A model generated the notes under the pieces. It was not told where the DNA came from and did not search any database. It saw only the letters and a list, made by a program, of their open reading frames with translations. A DNA stretch of 64,000 nucleotides, taken from the NCBI GenBank assembly GCA_910588405.1, contig CAJUPT010000005.1:1-64000 (forward strand), given 5' to 3'. Each line of letters opens with the position of its first letter. Within the stretch, counting starts at the first letter, position 1. Made by a program: the position numbers and the translations under genes. The DNA is from an uncultured Lachnospiraceae bacterium (lineage in GTDB: Bacteria > Bacillota > Clostridia > Lachnospirales > Lachnospiraceae). Shown here in pieces: positions 8,080 to 17,121 of this stretch.

Positions 8080-9471
8080 CTACTGTCTTGCTTCTCTTCT
8101 TGCTTTCAGCTCGGCGCTCATCTCTTTTACCTTCTGATCGGACAGCGGGCAGAGAGCCATAAAGATTACGGACATAATGGCCAGGATCGCAGGCAGGCCG
8201 GATAACAGCATCCGGATACCGTTCGCGGCGGAAGCGGTTACATTGTCCGCATTGAAGCCTACGGCTACCAGACCGAAACCGAATACCATGGAGCCAACGG
8301 TGGTGCCGATCTTCGGCGTCAGAGAGAATAAAGTCATCATAAACGGTTTCAGATCCTTGTCGTGCTTCCATTCCGTATAGTCAACCACGCAGGAGTACAG
8401 AGCGGCTTCCGCGGCATGGGCGATAGAATATCCCACATAGCCGACGCTTAAAAAAATGGTGAACATCGTCGCATTGGCACCGCAGAAATAGGCAACGCCC
8501 AGACATGCGCCGTAGATGGCGACGCCGGTGGCAAACGTATTCCGGCTGCCCTTACACAGTTTGCTCACATAAGGCGCGATAAAGGAACCGCCGATCATCA
8601 GGAATGTGGAAGCGGACATATAAACGGTCAGCATGGACTTGTCGCCTACCACATAAGAGTAGTAATAAGGGGCCAGGGAAGTAATGATAAAGAAAATCGT
8701 TCCCTTGCAGGTGGAGCCCAGCAGATACAGTACAAAAGGCTTGGTAATGGAAAATTTCAGCATTTCCCAGAAAGAAGCGGAGTACTGGTCTTTTTTGGCT
8801 GTTTTTGTCTCTGCGCCGTCATCTTTTTTCAGCACGTCATAAGGCTTGGCCGCAAAAAACAACTGGGTAAATCCGACGAAAACCAGAATGGAGATCAGGC
8901 CGGCCAGCATGGAATAGCCTTTTGCATCATTGCCCTGGCCAAAGAAGCCGACCAGCGCTACGGATGTCAGGGAGAATACGAATTTACCTACGGAATTGCA
9001 GGTGGTTCTTGCAGATGCAAAGCTGACACGGTCAGTGGGATCCTTTGCCATCAGAGGCAGGATACCCGTAAATGCGGAATAGCAAAGATTAAATGCCAGA
9101 TAACAGAGAATATACATGCCGCCGAACCAGGCTGCGGCGGCCGTGCCGGTCAGTCCCAGATTTGTGAAGCTCAGCCAGCGGCAGAGAGCTGCAACGGCGC
9201 CGCCTGCCAGCAGCCAGGGACGGAACACACCCCATTTGCCGCCGCCGAGACGTACCTTCTGCATTACAACGCCGCAGACCGGAATTGAAACCAGGTCTAC
9301 CGTGCTGCTGATGGATAAAATGGTGGCCATAACGGCGGGCTCCATGCCCACGGCGCCGGTCAGGAATAATGCCCAGTAAGTGCTGGCTACGGTTGTCAGC
9401 AATGTGGAAAATCCGTTGGTCATACCATAACGCCATGCGAGTCCGGAATAGGTGCTTTTCTTGTCACTCAT
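8080..9471 (-). CDS. GPH-family (MelB-like) sodium/proton symporter
   Basis: A 463-aa, 12-segment secondary transporter of the glycoside-pentoside-hexuronide:cation symporter family. Family marks are LAWRYGMTNGFSTLL at the start, WGVFRPWLLAGG in the first cytoplasmic loop and the late loop DYTEWKHDKDLKPFMM. The start at MSDKKSTYS follows GGAGGT; an upstream in-frame ATG lacks a ribosome site. As first gene of the leftward operon with two UroD-family genes, it probably imports their substrate, plausibly a methoxylated or glycosidic compound; that is inference from context. Confidence 0.85.
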   Translation of the reverse strand: MSDKKSTYSGLAWRYGMTNGFSTLLTTVASTYWALFLTGAVGMEPAVMATILSISSTVDLVSIPVCGVVMQKVRLGGGKWGVFRPWLLAGGAVAALCRWLSFTNLGLTGTAAAAWFGGMYILCYLAFNLCYSAFTGILPLMAKDPTDRVSFASARTTCNSVGKFVFSLTSVALVGFFGQGNDAKGYSMLAGLISILVFVGFTQLFFAAKPYDVLKKDDGAETKTAKKDQYSASFWEMLKFSITKPFVLYLLGSTCKGTIFFIITSLAPYYYSYVVGDKSMLTVYMSASTFLMIGGSFIAPYVSKLCKGSRNTFATGVAIYGACLGVAYFCGANATMFTIFLSVGYVGYSIAHAAEAALYSCVVDYTEWKHDKDLKPFMMTLFSLTPKIGTTVGSMVFGFGLVAVGFNADNVTASAANGIRMLLSGLPAILAIMSVIFMALCPLSDQKVKEMSAELKARREARQ

Positions 9472-9888
9472 AGTTCTACCTCCCGTAAAATAATGAAATA
9501 TAAATGGTAAAATGTCATCCTGCGGCAATGGCTGTGAAAATTCCGGCGCTTTCCGTACGGTGTGTGATTTCAGAAGCTTTACAGATGGATGGAACGACGT
9601 ACCTGCGTCAGAAATTCCACCGCTTCACCGCGGCTTTGCAGTTAAAGCGTAACACAGGAAAGATTGGTTGTAAATTAAAAATGTATACATTTATATGGAA
9701 TCTCTGTTTTGCATAAAAGGCTTTTGTTTGTCGAAAAATACATTTTTTTGTGTTGGTTTTCTGATTGACAAAGAATGTTTTTTGTGCAAAACATAGAAAA
9801 ATATGTAAGTTATTTATAAAAAGTATATATATGGTATAATAAATAAAAGAAATGCGAAGAAAAGATCAGAAATGACAGAAGGAGGAAT
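9472..9888. promoter_or_regulatory. Divergent control region with an operator candidate
   Basis: AT-rich 417-bp space between the leftward symporter operon and the rightward GntR gene. It contains the 14-bp perfect palindrome AAATGTATACATTT (9679-9692), similar in form to FadR/GntR-type operators, and a -10 TATAAT (9835-9840) ahead of the GntR gene with a poor -35. No gene is seen in it. Confidence 0.5.
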
Positions 9889-10587
9889 ATGATGTTAACA
9901 TTTTCTGATGATATTCTTAAAATGTATGCAAATACGAAGCCGGCCTATAAAAAAGTGTACAATATCCTGAAAGCGGAGATTCTTAGCGGGCAGACTGCTT
10001 CCATGGACCGGCTAACGGAAGTGGGAGTGGCCCAGGCTTTGGGAATCAGCCGTACGCCGGTGCGTGCGGCGCTGTCCCAGTTAAAAAGCGAGGGCATACT
10101 GGACAGTGTTTCCAAAAACGGGGTTGGCGTAAAGCAGTTAAGCCGTTCCGATAAAGCGGGTCTTCTGTATATGGACGAAGTGCTTGAAAGCACCGCCGCT
10201 TATCTGGCGGCCACAAACGGCTCTCAGGAGGATATTGACACGCTCTTTGAGATCAACGACACGATCAGACATTTCCATTATGAAAGCGTAAAAAACAATA
10301 CGGAGCTGAAAGGGGTCCGGGACCTTCATCTGCAGTTTCACCTAATGATTGCCAAAATGTCGGGAAACCGTTTTTTGTATAAAGAAGTGGTGGAACTGCG
10401 CAGCCTGATGCGGATGCACAGCAACGACGAACATGCCCGGCCGTCGGTATATTTGGATACCATTACGCCCTGTCATGACAAGCTGCTGGAGGCGCTGAAT
10501 GCCAGAGATCCGGAAGGGGCGAAGCTGTGGATGAAAGTGGATCTCAATCTGCTGAAAAGTATCTACAGCGACAGTAAAATGCAGTGA
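9889..10587 (+). CDS. GntR/FadR-subfamily transcriptional regulator
   Basis: A 232-aa regulator. Residues about 15-80 are a GntR winged helix (VAQALGISRTPVRAALSQL) and residues about 90-225 an all-helical FCD ligand domain with the metal-type spacing HLQFHLMIAKMSGNRFL and a later His in ITPCHDKLL. FCD regulators sense small organic acids. It starts with AGGAGG at a double ATG. Lying between the leftward symporter/UroD operon and the rightward permease/UroD genes, it is the likely local controller of both sides. The ligand is unknown. Confidence 0.85.
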   Translation: MMLTFSDDILKMYANTKPAYKKVYNILKAEILSGQTASMDRLTEVGVAQALGISRTPVRAALSQLKSEGILDSVSKNGVGVKQLSRSDKAGLLYMDEVLESTAAYLAATNGSQEDIDTLFEINDTIRHFHYESVKNNTELKGVRDLHLQFHLMIAKMSGNRFLYKEVVELRSLMRMHSNDEHARPSVYLDTITPCHDKLLEALNARDPEGAKLWMKVDLNLLKSIYSDSKMQ

Positions 10588-10871
10588 GGCCTGATGCGAA
10601 TTTTCCCGGTATGCCCATCAATCCGGCAAACGTACTGCAGGTACATTTGTCAGATGTTTCGTAAAAAAAGAAAACCAATATAATCCATATAAACAGAATA
10701 AAAAGTGCATTTTTGTAAAAATACAAGCAATTTTGAGAAAATGTACTTTTTTTCAAAAAAATTGATTTTGTCTGATTTGCCAATTGATTTTTTTCATGTG
10801 GTTCTGATATGCTGTTACAAAGATGGAGAAACTGGAACGACGGACCCCGTTGGCAAGATGAGGAAATTCTT
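10588..10871. other. AT-rich intergenic stretch before the permease
   Basis: 284 bp with several A/T runs and partial inverted repeats around TTTTTGTAAAAATAC and AAAATGTAC. No clear terminator or consensus promoter. The ATGTAC words may be operator half-sites for the GntR protein, but this is weak. Confidence 0.3.
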
Positions 10872-12179
10872 ATGATGAATAACCACGGGTTCATGATTTT
10901 CAGTCTGGCGGCGGTATTTGTCGCCATTGTGCTTAATAATAAGACAAAACGAAATACAGGTCTGTATGCCATTGCTTTTGCGTATCTCATTGGCTGTTTT
11001 GGCATGGGAATGAAAGTATCTGCTCTGACGCAGCTTTTTTCCGTAAAGATTTTGTTCCTATTGATGTCGGTCAGCCTGTTTTACGGCTATGCGGTAAATA
11101 ACGGCACGCTGCAGGTGCTGGCCAGCCAGATTATTTACCGATTTCAGAACCGGGCAAAAATCATTCCATTTATTCTTTATTTTGTCTGTTTTATTCTTGC
11201 GGTTTTCGGGGCGTCGCCGCCGGTGGTCTGTTCATTTATGGCGCCCATTTGCTTTGCCATTGCGGCAAAAACCGGTATTCATCCTGCCATAATGGGAATG
11301 CTGATCGCCACAGGTTCCGGTGCGGGCGCCTGTGTGCCCTGGGGCACTGCCGGCGCGGTGATCTGCGGAATGGCAAAGGATACCCAGTTTTCCGAGCATG
11401 CCTTTGGAATATCCATGAAAATCTGCTTTAATTTTTTTGCGGGCGCACTGCTGGTCCTGATTGTTTTATATATGGCATTGAAAGGATATGAAGCCCGTCC
11501 CATGTACTTAAAAAAGCCGGAAAGGCTGAATAAGGTGCAGAAGACAAATCTGCTGATCGTGCTGACTGCCCTGGCCGTGATGCTGATTCCGGCTCTGACG
11601 GAGATCGTGGCGCCAAATCCGGTGACCGGGTATCTGAACCGGTATTTTGACCCACAGATGATTTCGATTCTGGGCGCCATCGCCTGCTCGGCCCTGGGGC
11701 TGGGAGATGAGAAAAAGATTATCCGGGATGTGATTCCCTGGGGAACCATCCTGTCTGTCTGCGGTATCAATATGCTTTTGGGCGTGGCCACGGAGGCCGG
11801 CATTATGGAGCTGGTGGAGTCATTTCTGCACAGTGATATCAGCATGGGCCTGATCGTACTGGTATTAATTGTGTGCGGAGGCTTTCTGAGCTTTTTCACC
11901 GGGGGCGTTACAGTGGTGATTCCGCTTCTGATGCCCATCGCCCTGTCAGTGACGGCCGCCAGGGACGCAAATCTGACGCTGATGACCTCGGCGGCAGCCC
12001 TTGGCGCGCTGGCCACAGGAATGTCGCCTTTCTCCACCGGCGGCAGCCTGGTAGTGGCGGGGATACCCGATGAAGATGAACGGGTAAAAATGGTCAACTG
12101 GCAGCTGATGGTCACTTTTGTAGTGTGGGGATTTTTTATCCTGTTCGGTGTGACCGGCTTGTACGGACTGTTAGACTGA
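10872..12179 (+). CDS. Dicarboxylate/organic-anion permease (MatC/SLC13-like, ion transporter superfamily)
   Basis: A 435-aa hydrophobic protein with about eleven membrane segments and two internally related halves. Each half has a re-entrant region rich in small residues (IATGSGAGACVPWGTAGAV in the first, LATGMSPFSTGGSLV in the second), typical of arsenite/citrate/dicarboxylate-type carriers. The start at MMNNHGF has AGGAA upstream; an earlier in-frame ATG would add a charged, unlikely N-terminus. It precedes UroD-3 by 57 bp and probably feeds that gene pair with a carboxylated substrate. Family-level assignment only. Confidence 0.75.
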   Translation: MMNNHGFMIFSLAAVFVAIVLNNKTKRNTGLYAIAFAYLIGCFGMGMKVSALTQLFSVKILFLLMSVSLFYGYAVNNGTLQVLASQIIYRFQNRAKIIPFILYFVCFILAVFGASPPVVCSFMAPICFAIAAKTGIHPAIMGMLIATGSGAGACVPWGTAGAVICGMAKDTQFSEHAFGISMKICFNFFAGALLVLIVLYMALKGYEARPMYLKKPERLNKVQKTNLLIVLTALAVMLIPALTEIVAPNPVTGYLNRYFDPQMISILGAIACSALGLGDEKKIIRDVIPWGTILSVCGINMLLGVATEAGIMELVESFLHSDISMGLIVLVLIVCGGFLSFFTGGVTVVIPLLMPIALSVTAARDANLTLMTSAAALGALATGMSPFSTGGSLVVAGIPDEDERVKMVNWQLMVTFVVWGFFILFGVTGLYGLLD

Positions 12180-12236
12180 AATGTGTAAGGGGTAATGTAA
12201 GAACGGATATGGGACTTTAAACAGAAAGGAAGATAA

Positions 12237-13280
12237 ATGATGGCAAACTATCCATTTGATTATGAAAAAGAAGTGGGCGCAGCGGAGCGGACTGCCCGGG
12301 GGGCGAATTTCCGTACCCCGATTACACCCAGAGAGAATGATATTCTGGTTGCTTCCCACAGGGATCCTGCCTGGCTGGGGCAGGAACTGAACCATGTGTT
12401 CCCCCGGGAAATCAAAGATAATGTGGCAAGAGGCTTTGTGATGGACGGCCGTCCTTTTGAAGGAGAGATGGGCGGCCCGGACAGCTTTGGTGTGGAATGG
12501 GTATATGTGCCGGTGGCAAGAGGTTCCATGGAAAAACCGGGTGTGCGGCTGGTAAAGGATATCGAGAACTGGGAGGCAGACGTTGTATTTCCCGATCCGG
12601 ATCAGTGGGACTGGGCAGTCATTGAGGAAAGCAGCAGAAAAGTAATCCGCCCCGATCTGATTACTTCCACCATGGTATACACGGGATTTTTTGAGCGGCT
12701 GATCTCTTTTATAGGTTTTGAAGATGCTGCGGTGGCCCTGATCGACGAAGATCAGAAAGAAGCGGTTCACCGGCTGTTTGACCGGCTCTGTATTTACTAT
12801 GACCGGCTGTTTGACCGGATGAAAAAGCATATGGGTATGGAGTATATCGTGTTCCATGACGACTGGGGCGCTCAGAGAAGTCCGTTCTTTTCGGAGCAGG
12901 TATGCCGGGAGATGCTGCTGCCTTATCTGAAACGGGTGGCGGAATCTGCTCACAGCCGGAATATCTTCCTGAATTTCCACTGCTGCGGCAGGGTGGAAGA
13001 ATTTGTTCCGCTGATGATCGAAGCCGGAGCGGACGCCTGGGACGGGCAGCCTCTGAATGATATATGGGGACTGTATGCAAAATACGGCGACCGGCTGACA
13101 ATGACGCTGAATGAGAAAGTACTGGATGTGTCCAAAGAGGAGGCGGAACGCTGGGTGGACAATATCATTGCGCATCTGGAGAAAGGCAAGCAGCTGATTG
13201 TTTCCCGCCGCTGTATGAATGAGACGGCCCGCGAGATGATGTATGTAAAGAGCAGAGAATTTTACGGGCGGGAGGAGTAG
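12237..13280 (+). CDS. UroD/MtaA-family methyltransferase (UroD-3)
   Basis: A 347-aa uroporphyrinogen decarboxylase-superfamily protein with the H-C-C-G zinc motif (NFHCCGRVEEFVPLM) and the acidic motif VFHDDWGAQRSPFF. It is the closest relative of UroD-1 in the window, sharing RTPITPREN, the VARGFVMDG-like segment and GFFERLISFIGFEDAAVAL. In characterised corrinoid methyltransferases the motif Cys and His bind zinc that activates the methyl acceptor or donor. Start after GGAAG at a double ATG. It is followed after 3 bp by a small membrane protein gene and then UroD-4. Confidence 0.8.
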   Translation: MMANYPFDYEKEVGAAERTARGANFRTPITPRENDILVASHRDPAWLGQELNHVFPREIKDNVARGFVMDGRPFEGEMGGPDSFGVEWVYVPVARGSMEKPGVRLVKDIENWEADVVFPDPDQWDWAVIEESSRKVIRPDLITSTMVYTGFFERLISFIGFEDAAVALIDEDQKEAVHRLFDRLCIYYDRLFDRMKKHMGMEYIVFHDDWGAQRSPFFSEQVCREMLLPYLKRVAESAHSRNIFLNFHCCGRVEEFVPLMIEAGADAWDGQPLNDIWGLYAKYGDRLTMTLNEKVLDVSKEEAERWVDNIIAHLEKGKQLIVSRRCMNETAREMMYVKSREFYGREE

Positions 13281-13283
13281 CCT

Positions 13284-13556
13284 ATGGGAGAAATGCCCTA
13301 TTGTTATCATGAGGACGGTTCTTTTTGCTGGAAAGCGTTTTTCGCTGCCGCGCAGGTCAGGCGGAGCCTGCTGATGATCGCGGGAGGACTGAGTGCCTCT
13401 GTGCTTATTACCAGGATAGAGGCGGAGGACGGCCTGTTTACGATGGTACTGCCTTTGCTTTGCTGTTTTGTCTGCTTTTTGGGCGCCGAGCGGCTCAGCA
13501 CGTTTCTGGGCCGGCAGCGGGCCATGAAAGAACAGAAAGAGAAAAACAGAAAATAA
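13284..13556 (+). CDS. Small membrane protein between two UroD-family genes
   Basis: A 90-aa protein with two hydrophobic segments (about residues 30-45 and 52-68) and a strongly basic tail (RQRAMKEQKEKNRK). It starts 3 bp after UroD-3 with its ribosome site (GGGAGGAG) inside the end of that gene, so the two are coupled. The fold and role are not recognised. It might be an accessory subunit of the permease or a membrane tether, but nothing in the sequence proves it. Confidence 0.65.
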   Translation: MGEMPYCYHEDGSFCWKAFFAAAQVRRSLLMIAGGLSASVLITRIEAEDGLFTMVLPLLCCFVCFLGAERLSTFLGRQRAMKEQKEKNRK

Positions 13557-13626
13557 GGATAAAATCCTTCATTTGGAATGTCCGGCCGGGAAACGGCTGA
13601 TAAAGTGAAAGGAGCACGGAAGAAAA

Positions 13627-14589
13627 ATGAATGCGAGAGAGAATTATCTGACGGCGGCCAGAGGAGGAAAACCTGAGCGTGTTCCGATATTTCCCATGGA
13701 CTGCAATGTATTCAGACCGGGTTTCTGGAAGGAGAGGGACCCGGAAACCGGAGTGGATTTCTGCAATATCAAATGGGTGAAAAACGATATGGGCGAAATG
13801 CCGCAGCCGGGCCGGAAGGCCATGGAGGAGATCGGCAAATGGAGAGAGACCGTGCGTTTTCCTGATCTGGCAGGCCTGGACTGGGAGTGTATGGCCAGAC
13901 AGTTTGCAGAAGAAAAAGATCCGGACAAAGTGGATATCGCCATGCTCAACACGGCGGGAATTTTTTTGATTCCTGTCAATATGCTGGGCTGGGAGGACGC
14001 GCTGTGCGCCATATATGAGGAACCGGAGGAAATGGAAGCGTTTATCAGTGCGCTTACGGATTTTCTGCTGGAAACTGCGGATTACATAGGGAAATATATC
14101 CGGCCGGATATCGTATTTACCGGAGATGACTTTGCCGCTGCCAACGGTCCTTTTATTTCGGAAGCGGTTTTTCAGTCCATGTATAAGCCATATCTGACAA
14201 AAGTAATGGATAAAATCCATGAGATCGGCGCGCTGGCTGAATTTCACTGCTGCGGAAACTGTCAGTTTCTGATTCGGCAGTTTCTGGAAACGGGAGCGGA
14301 TATCTGTCAGCTGCCGGAGCCGAATGAGCAGCTTCTGGCAGATAAAAAACGGTATGGGAACCGTCTGGTACTGACCGGAGGCTGGGACCGTCACGGTCCG
14401 GGCTGTATGCCTTTTGCTTCTGAAGATGAGGTGCGCCGGTCTGTCAGAACGGCTGTTGACCTCTATGGGAAAGACGGCGCATTGATATTCTGGGACGGAG
14501 GGATCTGCGGAACCGGAGAGGACGCGAAAAATAAAATGAAATGGGTTACGGACGAAATAATGCGGTATGGCGCACAGGTTTACCGGTGA
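13627..14589 (+). CDS. UroD/MtaA-family methyltransferase (UroD-4)
   Basis: A 320-aa uroporphyrinogen decarboxylase-superfamily protein with zinc motif EFHCCGNCQFLIRQF and acidic motif FTGDDFAAANGPFIS. It is shorter than UroD-1 and UroD-3 and diverges from them, with PEPNEQLLADKKRYG in place of the QPLND loop, so its substrate probably differs. The start follows AGGAGCACGGAAG, and the opening NARENYLTAARGGKPERVPIF is the classic family start. It is the last gene before two hairpins and the cobalamin riboswitch. Confidence 0.8.
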   Translation: MNARENYLTAARGGKPERVPIFPMDCNVFRPGFWKERDPETGVDFCNIKWVKNDMGEMPQPGRKAMEEIGKWRETVRFPDLAGLDWECMARQFAEEKDPDKVDIAMLNTAGIFLIPVNMLGWEDALCAIYEEPEEMEAFISALTDFLLETADYIGKYIRPDIVFTGDDFAAANGPFISEAVFQSMYKPYLTKVMDKIHEIGALAEFHCCGNCQFLIRQFLETGADICQLPEPNEQLLADKKRYGNRLVLTGGWDRHGPGCMPFASEDEVRRSVRTAVDLYGKDGALIFWDGGICGTGEDAKNKMKWVTDEIMRYGAQVYR

Positions 14590-14608
14590 CGGAACAGAAG
14601 GTCACCGG
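14583..14608 (+). terminator. Hairpin at the UroD-4 stop
   Basis: CCGGTGAC pairs with GTCACCGG across the stop codon. There is no T run, so it is probably an accessory to the stronger terminator that follows. Confidence 0.4.
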
Positions 14609-14638
14609 CGGCCGCCCGCCGTGTTTCGGCAGACCCCT

Positions 14639-14675
14639 AAGCCCCGTGCTGTTTTGGCAGACACGGGGTTTTATC
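14639..14675 (+). terminator. Rho-independent terminator of the UroD-3/UroD-4 operon
   Basis: CCCCGTG and CACGGGG pair around CTGTTTTGGCAGA and are followed by TTTTAT. Confidence 0.75.
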
Positions 14676-14737
14676 TTTCCCGGCTTCCCGCTCCTTCCGG
14701 AAGATACGAATGCCTGACGGAGATGCTGCGACAGCAA

Positions 14738-14766
14738 TTGACTTTTACCGCCGGAACGGGTATAAT
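14738..14766 (+). promoter_or_regulatory. Promoter of cobalamin operon I
   Basis: TTGACT and TATAAT with a 17-bp spacer, about 85 bp upstream of the riboswitch. The promoter and spacer closely resemble those of operon II at 33378. Confidence 0.8.
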
Positions 14767-14852
14767 ACACAAGGGGAGCGGAATCCCTTACGGCAGTCGC
14801 CGGATATCGTGTGAACATGGCCGGCTGGTCCGCTGCCCGCAGAAATAAACAA

Positions 14853-15045
14853 TTGACAGGGAAACAGGTGAGAATCCTGTGCAGTGCCGCTGCTGTATAT
14901 AGAAGAGTCTGATATCAAAGACCACTGGTCCGTAGGGCCGGGAAGGTGTATCAGGCGTTGACGCTAAAGCCAGAAGACCTGAGAGATGCCCACAGAGGTT
15001 ACGCGCCATGACCCGGGCAGTGCGTGAGGATATCTGCCGGTTTGT
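14853..15045 (+). ncRNA. Cobalamin (AdoCbl-type) riboswitch I
   Basis: Shows the conserved order of the cobalamin aptamer: GGGAAACAGGTGAGAATCC, then GCAGTGCCGCTGCTGT, then the CCACTGG...GGGAAGG arm, and the B12 box GCCAGAAGACCTG. It is followed by a hairpin with a T run, so cobalamin binding probably favours transcription termination before cbiD. Over 85% of aligned positions in the core match riboswitch II by eye. Confidence 0.93.
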
Positions 15046-15056
15046 ACCGGTTTGGG

Positions 15057-15086
15057 AAGCATGTTGATAATGGCATGCTTTTTTTC
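15057..15086 (+). terminator. Riboswitch I expression-platform terminator
   Basis: AAGCATG and CATGCTT pair over a 10-nt loop and are followed by T5. An almost identical hairpin ends riboswitch II. Confidence 0.85.
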
Positions 15087-15109
15087 TGTTAATGAAGGAG
15101 AGAACGCCA

Positions 15110-16273
15110 GTGGAAACCGACAAGCATAAAACCGGACTGGAAGACAGCTATGTGATCCGCAACAATAAAAAACTGAGACGGGGTTATACCACCGGCTCCT
15201 GCGCCGCCGCCGCCGCAAAAGCCGCGGCCCGTATGCTATTGGGAAGAGAGCAGGTGACAGAGGTGCGGCTGATGACGCCCAAAGGCATGCTTCTGAATCT
15301 GGAGGTGCTGGATGTTACCCGGGGAGAGGACTGGGTGTCCTGCGCCATCCGGAAGGACGGGGGCGACGACCCGGATGTGACCAACGGGATTCTGGTCTAT
15401 GCCAGAGTGGAAAAGCGTTCCGTTCCGGGCATCCTGTTAGACGGCGGCATCGGCGTGGGCCGGGTGACGAAGCCGGGGCTTGAACAGGCGGTGGGCAGCG
15501 CCGCCATCAATAAAACGCCGAGACAGATGATCTGCCGGGAGGCGGAAGCCGTATGCCGGGAGTTTGGATATCAGGACGGTCTTGGCGTGGTTATCTCCAT
15601 ACCGGAAGGAGTGGAGGCGGCAAAAAAGACGTTTAATCCCCGTCTGGGAATCGAGGGCGGGATTTCCGTGCTGGGCACCAGCGGCATCGTGGAGCCCATG
15701 AGCGAGTCCGCCCTGATCGAGAGCATCCGCATTGAGATGAATATGCGGCTGGCCCAGGGGGCCGAATATCTGCTGATTACGCCGGGTAATTACGGAGAGA
15801 CTTTTTTAAAAGAGCAGATGGATGGTCTGGACCTGGATTCTTTTATGAAATGCAGCAATTTCGTGGGAGAAACCATCGACATGGCGGTGGACGGCGGCGT
15901 GAAAGGGATGCTGTTCGTATCCCATATCGGCAAGTTTATCAAGGTGGCCGGAGGGATTATGAACACCCATTCCCGGTGCGCGGACGCCAGGGCGGAGCTG
16001 ATGGCCGCCGCGGCCCTTCACGCGGGGGCGGAATACGGACTGGTGCGGGATATGCTGAAAACCATTACCACGGAGGAAGGGCTGGGACTGCTGAAAAGCG
16101 CCGGGCTGCTAAAGCCGGCTATGGAATGGGCGACGGAGCGGATTCACTATTATCTGAATCACAGAGCCTATGACCGGGTAAAGATCGGAGCGGTGGTGTT
16201 TTCAAATGAGTTTGGGCTGCTGGGCGAAACGGCATACGCGCCGGAGCTGAAAGAACTGCTGAAAAAGCGGTAA
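15110..16273 (+). CDS. cbiD: Cobalt-precorrin-5B (C1)-methyltransferase
   Basis: Adds the C1 methyl group using SAM in the anaerobic cobalamin pathway. The N-terminal RRGYTTGSCAAAAAKAAA is the hallmark of CbiD, followed by the conserved GGDDPDVTNG and GTSGIVEPMSESALIESI stretches. 387 aa is normal. I chose the GTG start because GAAGGAG lies 9 bp before it; an ATG 18 bp upstream sits against the terminator T run without a ribosome site. First gene of operon I under riboswitch control; its presence places the pathway in the oxygen-independent branch. Confidence 0.93.
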   Translation: METDKHKTGLEDSYVIRNNKKLRRGYTTGSCAAAAAKAAARMLLGREQVTEVRLMTPKGMLLNLEVLDVTRGEDWVSCAIRKDGGDDPDVTNGILVYARVEKRSVPGILLDGGIGVGRVTKPGLEQAVGSAAINKTPRQMICREAEAVCREFGYQDGLGVVISIPEGVEAAKKTFNPRLGIEGGISVLGTSGIVEPMSESALIESIRIEMNMRLAQGAEYLLITPGNYGETFLKEQMDGLDLDSFMKCSNFVGETIDMAVDGGVKGMLFVSHIGKFIKVAGGIMNTHSRCADARAELMAAAALHAGAEYGLVRDMLKTITTEEGLGLLKSAGLLKPAMEWATERIHYYLNHRAYDRVKIGAVVFSNEFGLLGETAYAPELKELLKKR

Positions 16274-16388
16274 AACCCGAAAAAACAGAAGGGCAGAATG
16301 TCAGTCGTATTATGAACAGACATGATTCTTCTGAAAGGTTAAAAATAAATGCAGGATAAATCATAACAGGAAAGGTGAGAGGATACCG

Positions 16389-17084
16389 ATGGCAGGAAAG
16401 ATGTATGGAATCGGCGTGGGTCCCGGAGACCCGGAATTATTGACATTAAAGGCGGTTCGGCTGATCAGGGAGAGTGCCGTGGTGGCCGTGCCCGGAACGG
16501 CGAAGGAGGAAAGCGTGGCCTACAGAATTGTGAAGCAGGCCATCCCGGAGCTGGACGAGAAAGAGATCATCCCGGTGCCCATGCCCATGACAAAGGACAA
16601 AACCCTTCTGGAGCAGAGCCATGAGGCGGGAGCGAGGCTGATCAGCCAGCAGCTGGACGCAGGGAAGGACGTGGCCTTCCTGACGCTGGGCGACCCCACC
16701 GTTTATTCTACATATCTGTATATTCACAAACGGATCGATGCGGCAGGCTATGACACGGAGATTATCAGCGGAATCACTTCCTTCTGCGCGGTTTCCGCGA
16801 AGCTGAATACCGGTCTGGTGGAAAAAGCGGAGCCGCTCCATGTGATTCCGGCCTCTTACCAGATTGACGAGGCGTTGAAGCTTCCCGGCACCAAGGTGTT
16901 GATGAAAGCCGGAAAGAAAATGGCCCATGTAAAGGATGTGCTGAAAGGAATGGCGGACTGTGAGGCCATGATGATTGAGAATTGCGGTATGCCGGATGAA
17001 AAAATTTATAAGTCCGTGGACGAAATCAATGAGAAAGCAGGGTATTATTCGCTGATTATTGTGAAAGAGAAGAAAGCGGATTAA
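16389..17084 (+). CDS. cbiL: Cobalt-precorrin-2 C20-methyltransferase
   Basis: SAM-dependent methyltransferase (231 aa) acting at C20 of cobalt-precorrin-2. The tetrapyrrole methylase fold is shown by YGIGVGPGDPELLTLKAV at the start, the LTLGDPTVYSTYLY substrate loop and ISGITSFCAVSAKL. It starts with AGGTGAGAG upstream, 115 bp after cbiD, the widest gap in this operon but without a visible terminator. Confidence 0.93.
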   Translation: MAGKMYGIGVGPGDPELLTLKAVRLIRESAVVAVPGTAKEESVAYRIVKQAIPELDEKEIIPVPMPMTKDKTLLEQSHEAGARLISQQLDAGKDVAFLTLGDPTVYSTYLYIHKRIDAAGYDTEIISGITSFCAVSAKLNTGLVEKAEPLHVIPASYQIDEALKLPGTKVLMKAGKKMAHVKDVLKGMADCEAMMIENCGMPDEKIYKSVDEINEKAGYYSLIIVKEKKAD

Positions 17085-17121
17085 CGTTATCAACCAAGAT
17101 ATGATAAGGAGAAAATGGATT

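Noticed and set aside
5941..14589. Calling the UroD-family genes hemE (heme synthesis)
   Set aside because: Most have the H-x-C zinc motif of corrinoid methyltransferases and they cluster with transporters and B12 genes; no other heme gene is present.
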